Below are positions 27,129-36,916 of a stretch of 64,000 nucleotides of DNA, in pieces; the first letter of the stretch is position 1, and the number at the start of each line of letters is the position of its first letter. The notes beneath the pieces are model-generated. The model was not told where the DNA came from and ran no database searches. It worked only from the letters and a program-made list of their open reading frames with translations. Where the stretch lies: assembly GCF_965279545.1 (NCBI RefSeq), contig NZ_OZ257250.1, forward strand, positions 2,852,001 to 2,916,000. The letters run 5' to 3'. The position numbers and the translations under genes were made by a program. Source of the stretch: Methylibium sp965279545. Its GTDB lineage: Bacteria > Pseudomonadota > Gammaproteobacteria > Burkholderiales > Burkholderiaceae_C.

Positions 27129-27611
27129 ATGTTCCACATCGTCCTCGTCGAACCCGAGATTCCGCCGAACACCGGCAACGTGATCCGGCTGGCGGCCAAC
27201 ACCGGTTGCACGCTGCACCTGGTGGAGCCGCTGGGCTTCTCGATGGACGACAAGCTGCTGCAGCGGGCCGGGCTCGACTACCACGAGCATGCGGCGGTGC
27301 GGCGTCATGCGAGCTGGGAGGCGCTGCTGGCCACCGAGCAGCCCGACCCGAGGCGGATGTTCGCCTTCACCACCCGCGGCAGCCAGCCGCTGGCCGAGTT
27401 GCGCTGGCAGGCGGGCGACTGGCTGGTGTTCGGCTGCGAGACGCGCGGCCTGGATCCCGCGCTGCGCGATCGCTTCGCGGCCGGACAGCGCGTGCGGCTG
27501 CCGATGCGCGCCGGCCAGCGCAGCCTGAACCTGTCGAACGCGGTGGCGGTGGCGGTGTTCGAGGCCTGGCGCCAGCAGGGCTATGCCGGCGCCGCCCAGG
27601 GGCCGGGCTAG
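27129..27611 (+). CDS. trmL: tRNA (cytidine/uridine-2'-O-)-methyltransferase TrmL
   Basis: A 160-residue minimal SPOUT methyltransferase. It shows N-terminal FHIVLVEPEIPPNTGNVIRL, central FGCETRGLDP and the knot residues RLPMRAGQRSLNLSNAVAVAVFEAWRQ (given here in pieces of one motif region, residues about 125-150). It 2'-O-methylates the wobble base of tRNA-Leu isoacceptors. The ATG at 27129 starts the conserved MFHIVL strand. It is divergent from the alpha-2-macroglobulin gene (97 bp between starts) and converges with chpA after 30 bp. It is normally found close to comF, from which it is separated here. Confidence 0.93.
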   Translation: MFHIVLVEPEIPPNTGNVIRLAANTGCTLHLVEPLGFSMDDKLLQRAGLDYHEHAAVRRHASWEALLATEQPDPRRMFAFTTRGSQPLAELRWQAGDWLVFGCETRGLDPALRDRFAAGQRVRLPMRAGQRSLNLSNAVAVAVFEAWRQQGYAGAAQGPG

Positions 27612-27641
27612 GGCCCGCCCCTCGCGCTTACAAGCCCTGGC

Positions 27642-30600
27642 TCAAGCCGGCGCCAGTTGTTCCGCGCAGTAGCGACCGATCAGCGCCAGCAACTCCTCTT
27701 CGCTGTAGGGCTTGCCGAGGTAGTGGTTCACGCCGAGCTGGGATGCGTACTCGCGGTGCTTCTGCGCGATGCGCGAGGTGATCATGATCACCGGCAAGGC
27801 CGCCAGGTCGGCGTCTGCCCGGATGTTGCGCACCAGGTCGAAGCCGTCCATGCGCGGCATCTCGATGTCGGACAGCACGACCGACGGGCGCTCTTCGGCC
27901 AGGCGCTCGAGTGCCTCGAGGCCGTCCTTGGCCAGCAGCACGCGGTAGCCTTCGCGCACCAGCAGGCGCTGCGTCACGCGGCGCACCGTCAGCGAATCGT
28001 CGACGACCAGCACCAGCGGCGCGCGCTTGACTTCCGGTGCGGCAGGCAACGCCAAGCCCGGCGCATCCGGCGCGTCGTGCGCCGCCATGGTCTGGCGGGC
28101 CGCATCGCCATACACGGTCGCCAGTGCCACCGGGTTGTAGATCAGCGACACCGAGCCCGAGGCCAGCAGCGTCATGCCGGCCAGACCCGGCAGATGCGAC
28201 AGCTGCGGCCCGAGGTGCTTGACCACGACTTCCTGGTTGCCCAGCACTTCATCGACGTGCAGCACCACGCGCTGCTGCGCCGATCGCACCACGACGACGG
28301 GCAGCGACCGGCCCACCATCTCGGTGCCACGCCGGCTGCGCTGCAACAGCGCGCCGAGCCAGAAAAACGGCAGCGTGTGCCCGGCGTAGAGGTAGGTGCC
28401 CGTGGCGTAGGCGGTCGCGAGCTCGCTGGTGTTGGCACGCCGTACGAGTTCGACCAGCGTGGCCGGCACCGCCACCGTCGCGTCGCCACTGCGCAGCATC
28501 ACGACCTGGGTCACCGCAGTGGTCAGCGGCAGGATCAGCTTGAAACTGGCGCCCTGGCCCGCGGCGCTGGCGGTCTCGATGCGGCCGCCAAGCGCATTGA
28601 CTTCGGCGCGCACCACGTCCATGCCGACGCCTCGACCGGCCAGCTCGGTCACCTTGTCGGCCGTCGTGAAGCCGGACATGAAGATGAGGTTCGCGAGTTC
28701 GGCGTCGCTGTGCTGGGTGTTGGCGTCGATCAGGCCCATCGCCACGCCCTTGCCGCGGATGCGCGGCAAGTCGAGCCCGGCGCCGTCGTCGCGGAACTCG
28801 ACACTGACTTCGTTGCCCTCCTGGTGCAGCGACACGACGACCGTGCCAATGGGCTCCTTGCCGGCCGCGGCGCGCGCCTCGGGTGACTCGATGCCGTGCG
28901 TGATGCAGTTGCGCAGCAGGTGCTCGAAGGCGCCGGTCATGCGGTCGAGCACGCCACGGTCGACTTCGATCGAGCCGCCGATGATGTCGAGTCGCACCTG
29001 TTTGCCGGTTTCCTTCGCGGCCTGGCGCACCACGCGGTACAGGCGGTCGGACAGGCCCTCGAACTCGACCATGCGGGTGCGCAGCAGATCGTCCTGCAGG
29101 TCGCGCGTCAGCCGGGCCTGGGCCGCCAGTTCGTCTTCGGCGGTCTCCAGCGTGCGCTGCAGGGTGCGCTGCACGGTGGCCACGTCGTTCACCGACTCCG
29201 CCATCATCCGCGTGAGCTCCTGGAAGCGCGTGAAACGGTCGAACTCGAGCGGATCGAAGGCTTGCGCGGCAGCCTTGGCGGCCTCCATGCGCGTGCTCAT
29301 CTGCGTTTCGGCCTGCAGCTCGATGTCGCGCAGCTGCCCGCGCAGGCGGTCGAGGTTGTCCGTCAGGTCGCCGAGTGAACCCTTGATCTGGCCGACCTGA
29401 GATTCGAGACGCGCACGCGCGATGCTCACCTCGCCAGCCTGGTTGACCATGCGATCGAGCAGCTGCGTGCGCACCCGCACGGCGGTGACCGACGCCAGCG
29501 GCACGCGCTCGGCGGTGGTGGCCGGCACCGGCGCGTCCCTGCCGGGCACGAAACGCGACCAGTCGATCTCGCGCTCGGGCACTGCCGTCGGCGTCTGCGG
29601 GACCGCCAGCAGTTCTTCGATCGAATCCGCCGGCGGTGCGGCCTCGGCCGGTGCCGGCTGCGGACTGACGGACTCGTCGAGCGGCGGCCAGGCCGTGGTC
29701 ACGACCGGGGTGTCAGGCGTGTCGGTCAGCGGCTGCACGGCCTCCTGGGCGGCCGCATAGGCCAGTGCGTCGCGCTGGCACAGCGCCTCGAAGCTCGCAT
29801 TGAGTCCGTCGGCCCGACCGAGCAGTTGCTCGACCTCGTGCGTGGTGACGACCTCTCGCGCCAGCAGGTGCTCGATCGCGGTTTCGAGCCGGTGCGCCAA
29901 CTCGCCCAGACGCATCGCGCCGGCCAGGCGCGCGCCGCCCTTGAGCGTGTGCAGCGTGCGCATGCATGCCGTGGCGTGCGATGCCTCGTGAGGCTGCTGG
30001 GCCCAGGCTCGCAGGTGTGCGGCGAGTTCGGGCAGCAACTCCTGCGCTTCCTCCTCGAAGAAGGGGAACAGGTCGGCGTCGACCGCATCGACGGCATCGA
30101 GGTCTTCGTCGCTGTCGAGCGCCGCCATGCTGGCCGCGCGCTGCGGCTCGACCGGCAACGGCGCAAGCGGCTTGAAATCGGCCTGGCCCAGGTCGGCGAG
30201 CACCGTCGCGCCGGGCGCCGGTTCGGCTGCGAACGCGGGAGCCGCGACCATCGGCGGTTCGTTGGCTGGCGCCGCAACCCTCGCGCCGGACGACGTGTCC
30301 TGCTGCGAGCCGGCCTGCGCTTCGATGCGCCGTACCAGGTCGAGCTCGTGCGCGGCAAGCCGATCGACGAGCTCCGGACTGGGTGACTTCAGGAAGCCGG
30401 CCGCAAACTGGTGCAGCAGGCGACGCACCTCTTCGGCCACATCGACGTAGAGCCGGGCGTCGGCGCTCGTGCCGCTGCCCAGCGTCTGCGAATGCACGAG
30501 TGCATGCTCCAGCTGCCGTGCCAGCGCCGACAGATCCGTGAAACCCACGGTGGCCGAACTGCCGGACAGCGAGTGCGCCAGCGCGACTGCAGCTTCGCCG

Positions 30601-33600
30601 ACCGGGCGCTGCAGTTCGTGCATCCATTCCGACAGCTCGGTGCCGAGCCGGCGCGACAGCTCGTCGGCCTCGTTCAGGTAGATGTTGAACAGCGGGATGC
30701 CGATCTGCAGCGGCCCGACGATCTTGACCTGTTCGTGGGACTGCCCGACCGCGTCGATCGGCTCGGCCAGCCCTGGCTCATCGACCGCCGCTGCCTCGCC
30801 CACGGCGTCGTCGGATGGCGACGTCGGATCGCCCGTGCGCGAAGGCTGCAAGGCCACGACGATCTCGCCGGGTTCGAACGGCGCGGAGTCGGAGTCGGCC
30901 GCATCGTCGAAGGCTGCGGCAGGCGTGCCGTCCTCCAGAGCCTCGGCAGTCGCCAGCGGCTCGACCGCGGGGTGCACCTCCGCGCTGGGTAGCAGGGGCT
31001 CGATCAGCGGCGACGCTTCGGTCGAGGGGCCCGCAGGCAAGCCGGCCAGATCGGGCAATTCGAGATCGAATGTGCTGATGGATGCTTCGATCGGTGCCGT
31101 GGAGGGCAGCTCCTCGAGCGGGATGGGCAAGGTCGGCGCCAGCTCGAACCCGGACGCTTGCGGCAGGTCGGACCCGTCGTCGAGCGCCGGAGTCTGCGCA
31201 CCGGCGGCCGGTGGCGCAGCCACGGCGGGCAGCTCGGCGGCGGGCCGTGCATCGCCCAGGTCGAACGCGAAGTCCAGGCCCGGCACGGGCACCGGCTCGG
31301 ACGGCGCAGGCAGCTCGAGGTCGCTGGCCGGCGGGAGCACGAAGCTCATTGGCAGCGGCACCGCGGGAGCGCTCACCGGAGCGGCGTCTGCGAGGGCCAG
31401 GTAGCGGCCCTCGATGCGCATGGCATCCGCGGCCTTGCGCAGTGGCGCGCTGTGCCAGCCCGTGGTGTCGCCTTCGACGATCGCGTCGACCCAGTGGCTC
31501 AGGTGATCCAGGGCGTCGTCGCTGGTGCGCAGCAGGTCCTCGCTGGCGGGCTGCTGGCTGGCCAGCAAGTCGTTGTAGAGCTGCTCGCACGCCCAGGCGG
31601 CGTCGCCGAACTCGCGCAGGCCCACCATGCGGGAGCTGCCCTTGAAGGTGTGGAAGGCGCGCCGCACCGTGGTCAGCTGTTCCACATCGCCCGGACTCTC
31701 GCGCAAGGCAGCGAGCGCAGCGCGTGCGGTCTCGAGCACCTCGCGCGCTTCTTCGACGAAGATGTCGCGCATCTCGTCGTCGCCCTCGAGCCCGGTCTGC
31801 TGGACCGGCGCGGCAGGCGTCAGCGACATCAATGGCATGCGGCTCGATACCGGTGCGGCATCGAGCCCGATGGGGTCGGACGCCGACGAGACGAAATCGG
31901 CCAGCGCATCGACCACCTGTTCGCGCACGCGCGCCTCGGTCTCGCGCTGGCCGAACGGCGCGTCCGCGCGGTCGAGCGCCGCCTGGGCGCTGGAAAGGCT
32001 GGCCACCAGGTCCGGCTGTGCCGCCACGCCAGGCTCGAGCGCCAGGCGCTCGAGCTCGCGCGAGACCTCGGCCAGCGGCATCGTGTCGGTCGCCGCGAAG
32101 GACAGCGTCTGCGCCTGCGCGATCAGTTCCGGCTCGAGCCGCGTGGCCGCGGCTTCCTCGAGCGGCGTGCTGTGACGGCCGAGCTGCGAACTCAGCAGGC
32201 CGCTGGCCGCGTCGAAGCGGAACAGCGACTTGGCCACCTGCGGCTGCACGCCCAGCAGGTCGATCATGAAACTGAGCGCGCTGAGGTTGCCGGCAAGGCG
32301 TTCGAACAAGGGCTGCTCGTGACGCGCCTGCTCACCGGCAGCGACCAGGGTGTCGACATCATCGCGCATGCGCAGGATCGCGTGCGTCGCCTGGTCGAGA
32401 CCGAGCACCGACATCACGCCGCGCATCGCCTGCAGCTGTGCCGGCACCGGCATCAGCACTGCCGGATCGGCCGGCGCACGGAAGAACTGGTCGATCAGCT
32501 TCTCGGATTCGGACAGCGACGCGCGCAGCTCCTGCACCACGCTGCCCATCGTCTGGCGATCGGACACGCGGCGGTACAACTCTTCCATCCACGTTTCGAG
32601 CGGCTCCGGGGCGGCTCCGCCGAGCACCGCGTCGACGCGCTGCGCCAGGCGCTGTATGCGCTCGGCCTGTTCGGGCTGGTCGAAGGCGCCCTCTTCGAGC
32701 GCTGCTTCCAGGTAGAGCACGCTGGTGGCGGTTTCCATCGCCAGCGCCGGCGGTGGCACGGTCCCGGCCTGCACCGACGCGCCGACCGCACGCGACAAGG
32801 CGTCGCCGAGCAGATCGCCGTCGGGCACCAGGCGCTTGAGCGAATCGGCCACCAGCGCGAACTGTTCGTTCAAGCCGGTCAGCCGGTGCATCTCGCCGCC
32901 GGCCACCGCCGACCAGGAGTCCTTTGCGGTGGCGACGCGCTTGCGCGCCTGGGTGATCCAGGCCGGGTCGTAGCGGCCGAGCTGGACCGCGTTGTAGTCG
33001 ACCGGCACGGCGTCCCGGGTGGGCGGGTAGACCGCGCGCACGGCGTTGAGCCGCGGCGCCTCGCCAACGTCCGGCGCAGCCGCCTGGGCGCAGAAGAAAT
33101 ACAGGTCGCGCGCCAAGCGTTCGCCGGCCGTCGCATCGCCACGCTGCTGACCGCGCAGCTGCGCCAGCAGGCGCGACGTCATGCGCTTGGCATAGACGTC
33201 GGGCACCAGCAGGCCACTGGACTGGGCCTCGAAGAAAGCCGCGGCGAGCCGCCACAGCGTCGCCGTATGCGACTGCTCAGCCCCCGCCGCAAGGCCGGCA
33301 CTCAGGTCGCTCAATCGCTGCATCACTTCGGCACCCGGCTTGCGCATCAGCGTCAGCACCTGGGACTCGAACTCGGCGACGATGGCCGCATCGGCGCCCC
33401 GCGGCGCGACCCCCGCATCGGCTGCCACGGCGTGCCACTGCCAATCCTGCGGCCACAGGTCGGCCGGATGGATACGCTCTGCCCCCGCCAGTTCCTGGAC
33501 TGCGCGGTACTGCGGAAACAGCGCCACCGGCGAGACCGGCTTGCCGGCGAGCCGCCGCGCCACGAAATCGTGCAGCGCGAACGAGGCGCGTTCGATGGTC

Positions 33601-33911
33601 TCGACGGCAGCCAGGTCGAGCTTATGGGGCTTGGCAATGAAACGCTGGATCGCGGCCTCGCTGCCGCGCAGCAGCGCCGCGCCGGCCGGCAGGCCGACCA
33701 GCTCGAGCACGCCGACACCCTGGTGGATCTGCTGCCGGGCCGCACGCAACTGCGTCGGCTCGACATCGTCGAGGTCGGAGCCGTAGGTGGACTCGGTCTC
33801 CTTCAGCGTGCGGCGCAGCGCCTTGTGCGCGGCATCGAGCGATTTGCGCAATTCCTCCTGGACCCAGGCCAGGGCACTGACGTCGTCGAGGGTGTCGTGT
33901 GGGCTGTCCAT
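27642..33911 (-). CDS. chpA: ChpA/PilL-type hybrid chemotaxis kinase for type IV pili
   Basis: A 2089-residue CheA-like histidine kinase. The N-terminal 700 residues are helical and hold degenerate Hpt-like repeats. Clear Hpt domains follow with His754 (FHTFKGSSRMVG), His1113 (AHSLSGSSATVG, Lys replaced by Ser) and His1321 (LHTLKGGARLAG). Acidic Pro-rich linkers (about 840-1060 and 1200-1280) separate them. Then come the dimerisation domain, HATPase_c (N box HLLRNCITHGIE near 1664, GRGVGMDVV near 1759), a CheW-like domain and a C-terminal receiver (Asp2015 in LSDIEMPRMDG). It phosphorylates PilG and PilH to control twitching and surface sensing. It is the last gene of the rubredoxin-pilGHIJ-chpA run, 55 bp after pilJ. 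Confidence 0.95.
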   Translation of the reverse strand: MDSPHDTLDDVSALAWVQEELRKSLDAAHKALRRTLKETESTYGSDLDDVEPTQLRAARQQIHQGVGVLELVGLPAGAALLRGSEAAIQRFIAKPHKLDLAAVETIERASFALHDFVARRLAGKPVSPVALFPQYRAVQELAGAERIHPADLWPQDWQWHAVAADAGVAPRGADAAIVAEFESQVLTLMRKPGAEVMQRLSDLSAGLAAGAEQSHTATLWRLAAAFFEAQSSGLLVPDVYAKRMTSRLLAQLRGQQRGDATAGERLARDLYFFCAQAAAPDVGEAPRLNAVRAVYPPTRDAVPVDYNAVQLGRYDPAWITQARKRVATAKDSWSAVAGGEMHRLTGLNEQFALVADSLKRLVPDGDLLGDALSRAVGASVQAGTVPPPALAMETATSVLYLEAALEEGAFDQPEQAERIQRLAQRVDAVLGGAAPEPLETWMEELYRRVSDRQTMGSVVQELRASLSESEKLIDQFFRAPADPAVLMPVPAQLQAMRGVMSVLGLDQATHAILRMRDDVDTLVAAGEQARHEQPLFERLAGNLSALSFMIDLLGVQPQVAKSLFRFDAASGLLSSQLGRHSTPLEEAAATRLEPELIAQAQTLSFAATDTMPLAEVSRELERLALEPGVAAQPDLVASLSSAQAALDRADAPFGQRETEARVREQVVDALADFVSSASDPIGLDAAPVSSRMPLMSLTPAAPVQQTGLEGDDEMRDIFVEEAREVLETARAALAALRESPGDVEQLTTVRRAFHTFKGSSRMVGLREFGDAAWACEQLYNDLLASQQPASEDLLRTSDDALDHLSHWVDAIVEGDTTGWHSAPLRKAADAMRIEGRYLALADAAPVSAPAVPLPMSFVLPPASDLELPAPSEPVPVPGLDFAFDLGDARPAAELPAVAAPPAAGAQTPALDDGSDLPQASGFELAPTLPIPLEELPSTAPIEASISTFDLELPDLAGLPAGPSTEASPLIEPLLPSAEVHPAVEPLATAEALEDGTPAAAFDDAADSDSAPFEPGEIVVALQPSRTGDPTSPSDDAVGEAAAVDEPGLAEPIDAVGQSHEQVKIVGPLQIGIPLFNIYLNEADELSRRLGTELSEWMHELQRPVGEAAVALAHSLSGSSATVGFTDLSALARQLEHALVHSQTLGSGTSADARLYVDVAEEVRRLLHQFAAGFLKSPSPELVDRLAAHELDLVRRIEAQAGSQQDTSSGARVAAPANEPPMVAAPAFAAEPAPGATVLADLGQADFKPLAPLPVEPQRAASMAALDSDEDLDAVDAVDADLFPFFEEEAQELLPELAAHLRAWAQQPHEASHATACMRTLHTLKGGARLAGAMRLGELAHRLETAIEHLLAREVVTTHEVEQLLGRADGLNASFEALCQRDALAYAAAQEAVQPLTDTPDTPVVTTAWPPLDESVSPQPAPAEAAPPADSIEELLAVPQTPTAVPEREIDWSRFVPGRDAPVPATTAERVPLASVTAVRVRTQLLDRMVNQAGEVSIARARLESQVGQIKGSLGDLTDNLDRLRGQLRDIELQAETQMSTRMEAAKAAAQAFDPLEFDRFTRFQELTRMMAESVNDVATVQRTLQRTLETAEDELAAQARLTRDLQDDLLRTRMVEFEGLSDRLYRVVRQAAKETGKQVRLDIIGGSIEVDRGVLDRMTGAFEHLLRNCITHGIESPEARAAAGKEPIGTVVVSLHQEGNEVSVEFRDDGAGLDLPRIRGKGVAMGLIDANTQHSDAELANLIFMSGFTTADKVTELAGRGVGMDVVRAEVNALGGRIETASAAGQGASFKLILPLTTAVTQVVMLRSGDATVAVPATLVELVRRANTSELATAYATGTYLYAGHTLPFFWLGALLQRSRRGTEMVGRSLPVVVVRSAQQRVVLHVDEVLGNQEVVVKHLGPQLSHLPGLAGMTLLASGSVSLIYNPVALATVYGDAARQTMAAHDAPDAPGLALPAAPEVKRAPLVLVVDDSLTVRRVTQRLLVREGYRVLLAKDGLEALERLAEERPSVVLSDIEMPRMDGFDLVRNIRADADLAALPVIMITSRIAQKHREYASQLGVNHYLGKPYSEEELLALIGRYCAEQLAPA

Positions 33912-33966
33912 CCGCTGCTCGTTCTGATGACGTGTCTGCGCTGTGCGACGATGCTGCCGGACTGCC

Positions 33967-36291
33967 TCAGTCGATCTTGAAGCGCGCGACCGAGGCCTTC
34001 AGCTCCTCGGCCGTGCGCGACAGCTCCCGCACCAGTTGGGCGGTCGAGCGGGTGCCATCGCCGGTCTGCTCGGTCACTGCGAAGATGTGCTGGATGTTGG
34101 CCGCCACGACGTTGGCGGACCGCGCTTCGCGCGAGGCCTCGTCCGAGATGGCCTCGATCAGCTCGGCCAGTTGGCGCGACACGCGGTCGATCTCGCCGAG
34201 CGCGGTGCCGGCGTTGTCGGACAGCTTGGCTCCCGCGACCACGCCCTGGGTGGACCGCTCCATGGCGGCCACGGCGTCCTGGGTGTCGGTCTGAATGGTC
34301 TTCACGAGCGCGGCAATCTGCTTGGTCGCATCGCCCGAACGTTCGGCCAGTCGCTGCACTTCCTCGGCCACCACCGAGAAGCCGCGCCCCGCCTCGCCGG
34401 CCGACGCCGCCTGGATGGCGGCGTTGAGCGCCAGCACATTGGTCTGCTCGGTGATGTCTGAAATCAGCTCGGTGATCTCGCCGATCTCCTGCGAGCTCTC
34501 GCCCAGCCGCTTGATCCGCTTCGATGTGTCCTGGATCTGGTCGCGCAGCGTGTTCATGCCGCCGATCGCGTTCTGCACCGCCTGCAGGCCGGATTCGGCC
34601 GCGACCAGCGATTGACGCGCCACCTGGGCCGATTGCGTGGCCTGCGCCGACACGTCGTTGATGCGTCCGGCCATCTGCAGCACCGATTCGCCGGTCTCAC
34701 GGATCTCGCGCAGCTGCTCGTCGGAGGCGGCCAGCAGCTCGGTCGAGGTCGCTTCCACCTGGGTGGTCGTGTCGGTCATCCGCGACACCGAGCCCTGCAC
34801 CTGCGACACCAGCGTGCGCAGCTCTTCCACGGTGTAGTTCACCGAATCGGCAATCGCCCCGGTGATGTCTTCGGTCACCGTGGCCTGCTGCGTCAGGTCG
34901 CCTTCGGCGACCGTCTGCAGTTCGTTCATCAGCCGCAGGATGGCCGCCTGGTTGGCATCGTTGACGCGCTTGGCTTCCTGCTCCTGGCGCTCGGCCTCTT
35001 CACGCTGAAGGTTGGCCACCGCGGCGCGCTGGCGCTGGTCCTGCAGATAGACGTAGAGCAGACCGGCGATGCCGGCCAGGGCCAGCAGCACCGACACCAG
35101 GATCACGACCCCGTTGAAGGTGCCCAGGCCGGTGCGCGACTGCAGCTGGGCCTGCACGGCCTGGAAGCCCACGCGCAGCGGTTCGCTGTCGGCCACGATC
35201 GCGGACTGCGCCTCGCGCGCCGCCACCAGCCCCTGCAGATTGCCCAGGATGGAGCCGGCCAACGTGCGCGTCTCCTCGAACTGCTTGAGCAGGGCCTGCA
35301 GTCGCTCGCGCGTCGCTGCATCCCGGGCGGGCGGCAGCCGCAGATCGGCATTGCCGTCGAGCAAACCCTGGGCGATCTCGCGGAAAGAATTGAGATCCTT
35401 GCCGAGCAGAAACACCGCCTCCGGCGACACGCCCTCGACGGTGAGGAGCTCATTGGCCGACTTTCCGACGCGCTGCGTGAGCATCACCAGCTGGCCCACC
35501 GCCGACAGCTCGGCGGGCGAAGCATCCTGCTGCAGCTTCAGCGACGACACGGTCTCGGCGATATCGAGCAGATCGGACGACTGGCGGTTGATGCCTCGCA
35601 GCGCCTGACTCACCTGTGTCAGCGTCAGTTGCTGCGCCAGCACGGTGTTGGCATTCTTCTCGGCGCGATCGATCAGCGGCATCAGCGGCTCGAGCTGCGG
35701 CTGCACGGCAGTCGGTGCCGGGCTCACCATCTCGTTGCCCACCTGCAGCCCGCGCGCAGCGGTAGACAGCACGCCAGCACTCTCCTTCACCTCGGGGAAG
35801 GCCGCGGCGTTGCCGATCGAGGCCAGCGACACGGACTTCGCGAGCCGCTGCGACTGCATCAGCACGTCACCGGTCGCCGCCACCTGGTTCGCGCCCCGGT
35901 CGGCCGACGTCAGCGCCGCGATGGTCACCACCACCAGGCCCAGCAAGCCCACGAACAGCATGCCGCCCAGCACACGCTGCTGGGTGCCGAGCGACAGACC
36001 GCCGATCAGTGGCAGCGCGGCACCCACCGAACTGTCGTTTCCACCGCTCTCGACCCGCGTCTCGCTGAAACCGTCGCTCAGCTCGGAAGGCGCTGCCTCG
36101 GAGATGATCGACGAATCATCGTGCGAGACCGTGAGCGGCAGGGCAGCCGTCTCCAGCACGGCACCGCCATCACGTCCCGCGACGACCAGGTCATCGGCCA
36201 TCGGATAGGCGTCGTCGAACGGCGTGTCGTCGGCTGGCTCGCCCGGCGTCCTGCGCTGACCCAGATTCTTGAACTTGTTCAGAAAGCTCAT
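33967..36291 (-). CDS. pilJ: Twitching motility methyl-accepting chemoreceptor PilJ
   Basis: A 774-residue transducer. A cytoplasmic, acidic, Ser/Thr-rich N-terminal extension of about 105 residues precedes membrane helix 1 (about 107-127). A periplasmic PilJ-type helical domain (about 130-390), helix 2 (about 393-415), a HAMP-like region and a long signalling coiled coil follow. The tip contains EQTNVLALNAAIQAASAGE and GRGFSVVAEEVQRLAERS, the kinase-contact hairpin. It ends with a basic tail (ASVARFKID). It couples pilus status to ChpA through PilI. Confidence 0.95.
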   Translation of the reverse strand: MSFLNKFKNLGQRRTPGEPADDTPFDDAYPMADDLVVAGRDGGAVLETAALPLTVSHDDSSIISEAAPSELSDGFSETRVESGGNDSSVGAALPLIGGLSLGTQQRVLGGMLFVGLLGLVVVTIAALTSADRGANQVAATGDVLMQSQRLAKSVSLASIGNAAAFPEVKESAGVLSTAARGLQVGNEMVSPAPTAVQPQLEPLMPLIDRAEKNANTVLAQQLTLTQVSQALRGINRQSSDLLDIAETVSSLKLQQDASPAELSAVGQLVMLTQRVGKSANELLTVEGVSPEAVFLLGKDLNSFREIAQGLLDGNADLRLPPARDAATRERLQALLKQFEETRTLAGSILGNLQGLVAAREAQSAIVADSEPLRVGFQAVQAQLQSRTGLGTFNGVVILVSVLLALAGIAGLLYVYLQDQRQRAAVANLQREEAERQEQEAKRVNDANQAAILRLMNELQTVAEGDLTQQATVTEDITGAIADSVNYTVEELRTLVSQVQGSVSRMTDTTTQVEATSTELLAASDEQLREIRETGESVLQMAGRINDVSAQATQSAQVARQSLVAAESGLQAVQNAIGGMNTLRDQIQDTSKRIKRLGESSQEIGEITELISDITEQTNVLALNAAIQAASAGEAGRGFSVVAEEVQRLAERSGDATKQIAALVKTIQTDTQDAVAAMERSTQGVVAGAKLSDNAGTALGEIDRVSRQLAELIEAISDEASREARSANVVAANIQHIFAVTEQTGDGTRSTAQLVRELSRTAEELKASVARFKID

Positions 36292-36352
36292 AAACGCCTC
36301 TCGCTCACCTCGGTGATTCGGTCGCGGTGCACCGGTGCGCTGAAGCCAGCGC

Positions 36353-36877
36353 TCACCGGGCGATCCTCAGGAATGCCTCTTCGCCGGCCAGTTCCGCCAG
36401 CACGATCTCCTGCCAGCGACGGCCACCGGCATCGATATAGCGGGCGCCGGCGAACGCCGGATGCACCGCATCGTCGAGCAAGACCCGCAACTGGTCGGCG
36501 GAGCGCAGACCGGCCAAGCGATCGACCAGCAAGGCGCAATTGACCTCCAGCGCCGGGTTGAACGCGATCAGGCGCGACTGCGGACCGAGTTCGCTCGCAG
36601 CGCTCGCACGCAAGCCCAGGAAGGCCGCCAGGTCGACCACACCGTGCAAACGCCCCCGCAGGTTGGCCACGCCCAGGAACCAGGCCGTGGTGTGCGGCAC
36701 CGGCATCAGGGTCGCCAGCGGAAAGATCTCGCCCGCCTGCCCCAAGGGGAGCAGCATGCCCTGCCCGCCGCACTCGACAGCCAGCCAGGTGGCCGTTTCG
36801 GTCTTCTTCAGACGCGCGGCCTGCAGACGCTCGGCAAGCCGGCTTTGCAGTTCGCGCAGCGCTTCCTTCTTCGCCAT
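36353..36877 (-). CDS. pilI: CheW-like adaptor PilI
   Basis: A 174-residue CheW-domain protein that bridges PilJ and ChpA. The CheW beta-barrels cover about residues 25-170, with PLGQAGEIFPLATLMPVPHT, WFLGVANLRGRLHGVVDL and the late strands RRWQEIVLAELAGEEAFL. A short basic helix precedes the domain. It lies between pilH (39 bp) and pilJ (61 bp), in the standard order. Confidence 0.93.
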   Translation of the reverse strand: MAKKEALRELQSRLAERLQAARLKKTETATWLAVECGGQGMLLPLGQAGEIFPLATLMPVPHTTAWFLGVANLRGRLHGVVDLAAFLGLRASAASELGPQSRLIAFNPALEVNCALLVDRLAGLRSADQLRVLLDDAVHPAFAGARYIDAGGRRWQEIVLAELAGEEAFLRIAR

Positions 36878-36916
36878 GCCCGTGCGACTCTGTTGCGGTG
36901 GACTTCGGCAATCGAC

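Noticed and set aside
20792..27781. Very long plus-strand open frame opposite the alpha-2-macroglobulin gene
   Set aside because: High GC with third-position bias leaves the antisense frame open; it has no domain, signal or ribosome binding site, while the minus strand encodes a coherent macroglobulin.
31158..33980. Long plus-strand open frame opposite chpA
   Set aside because: Antisense shadow of the chpA N-terminus with no recognisable fold.
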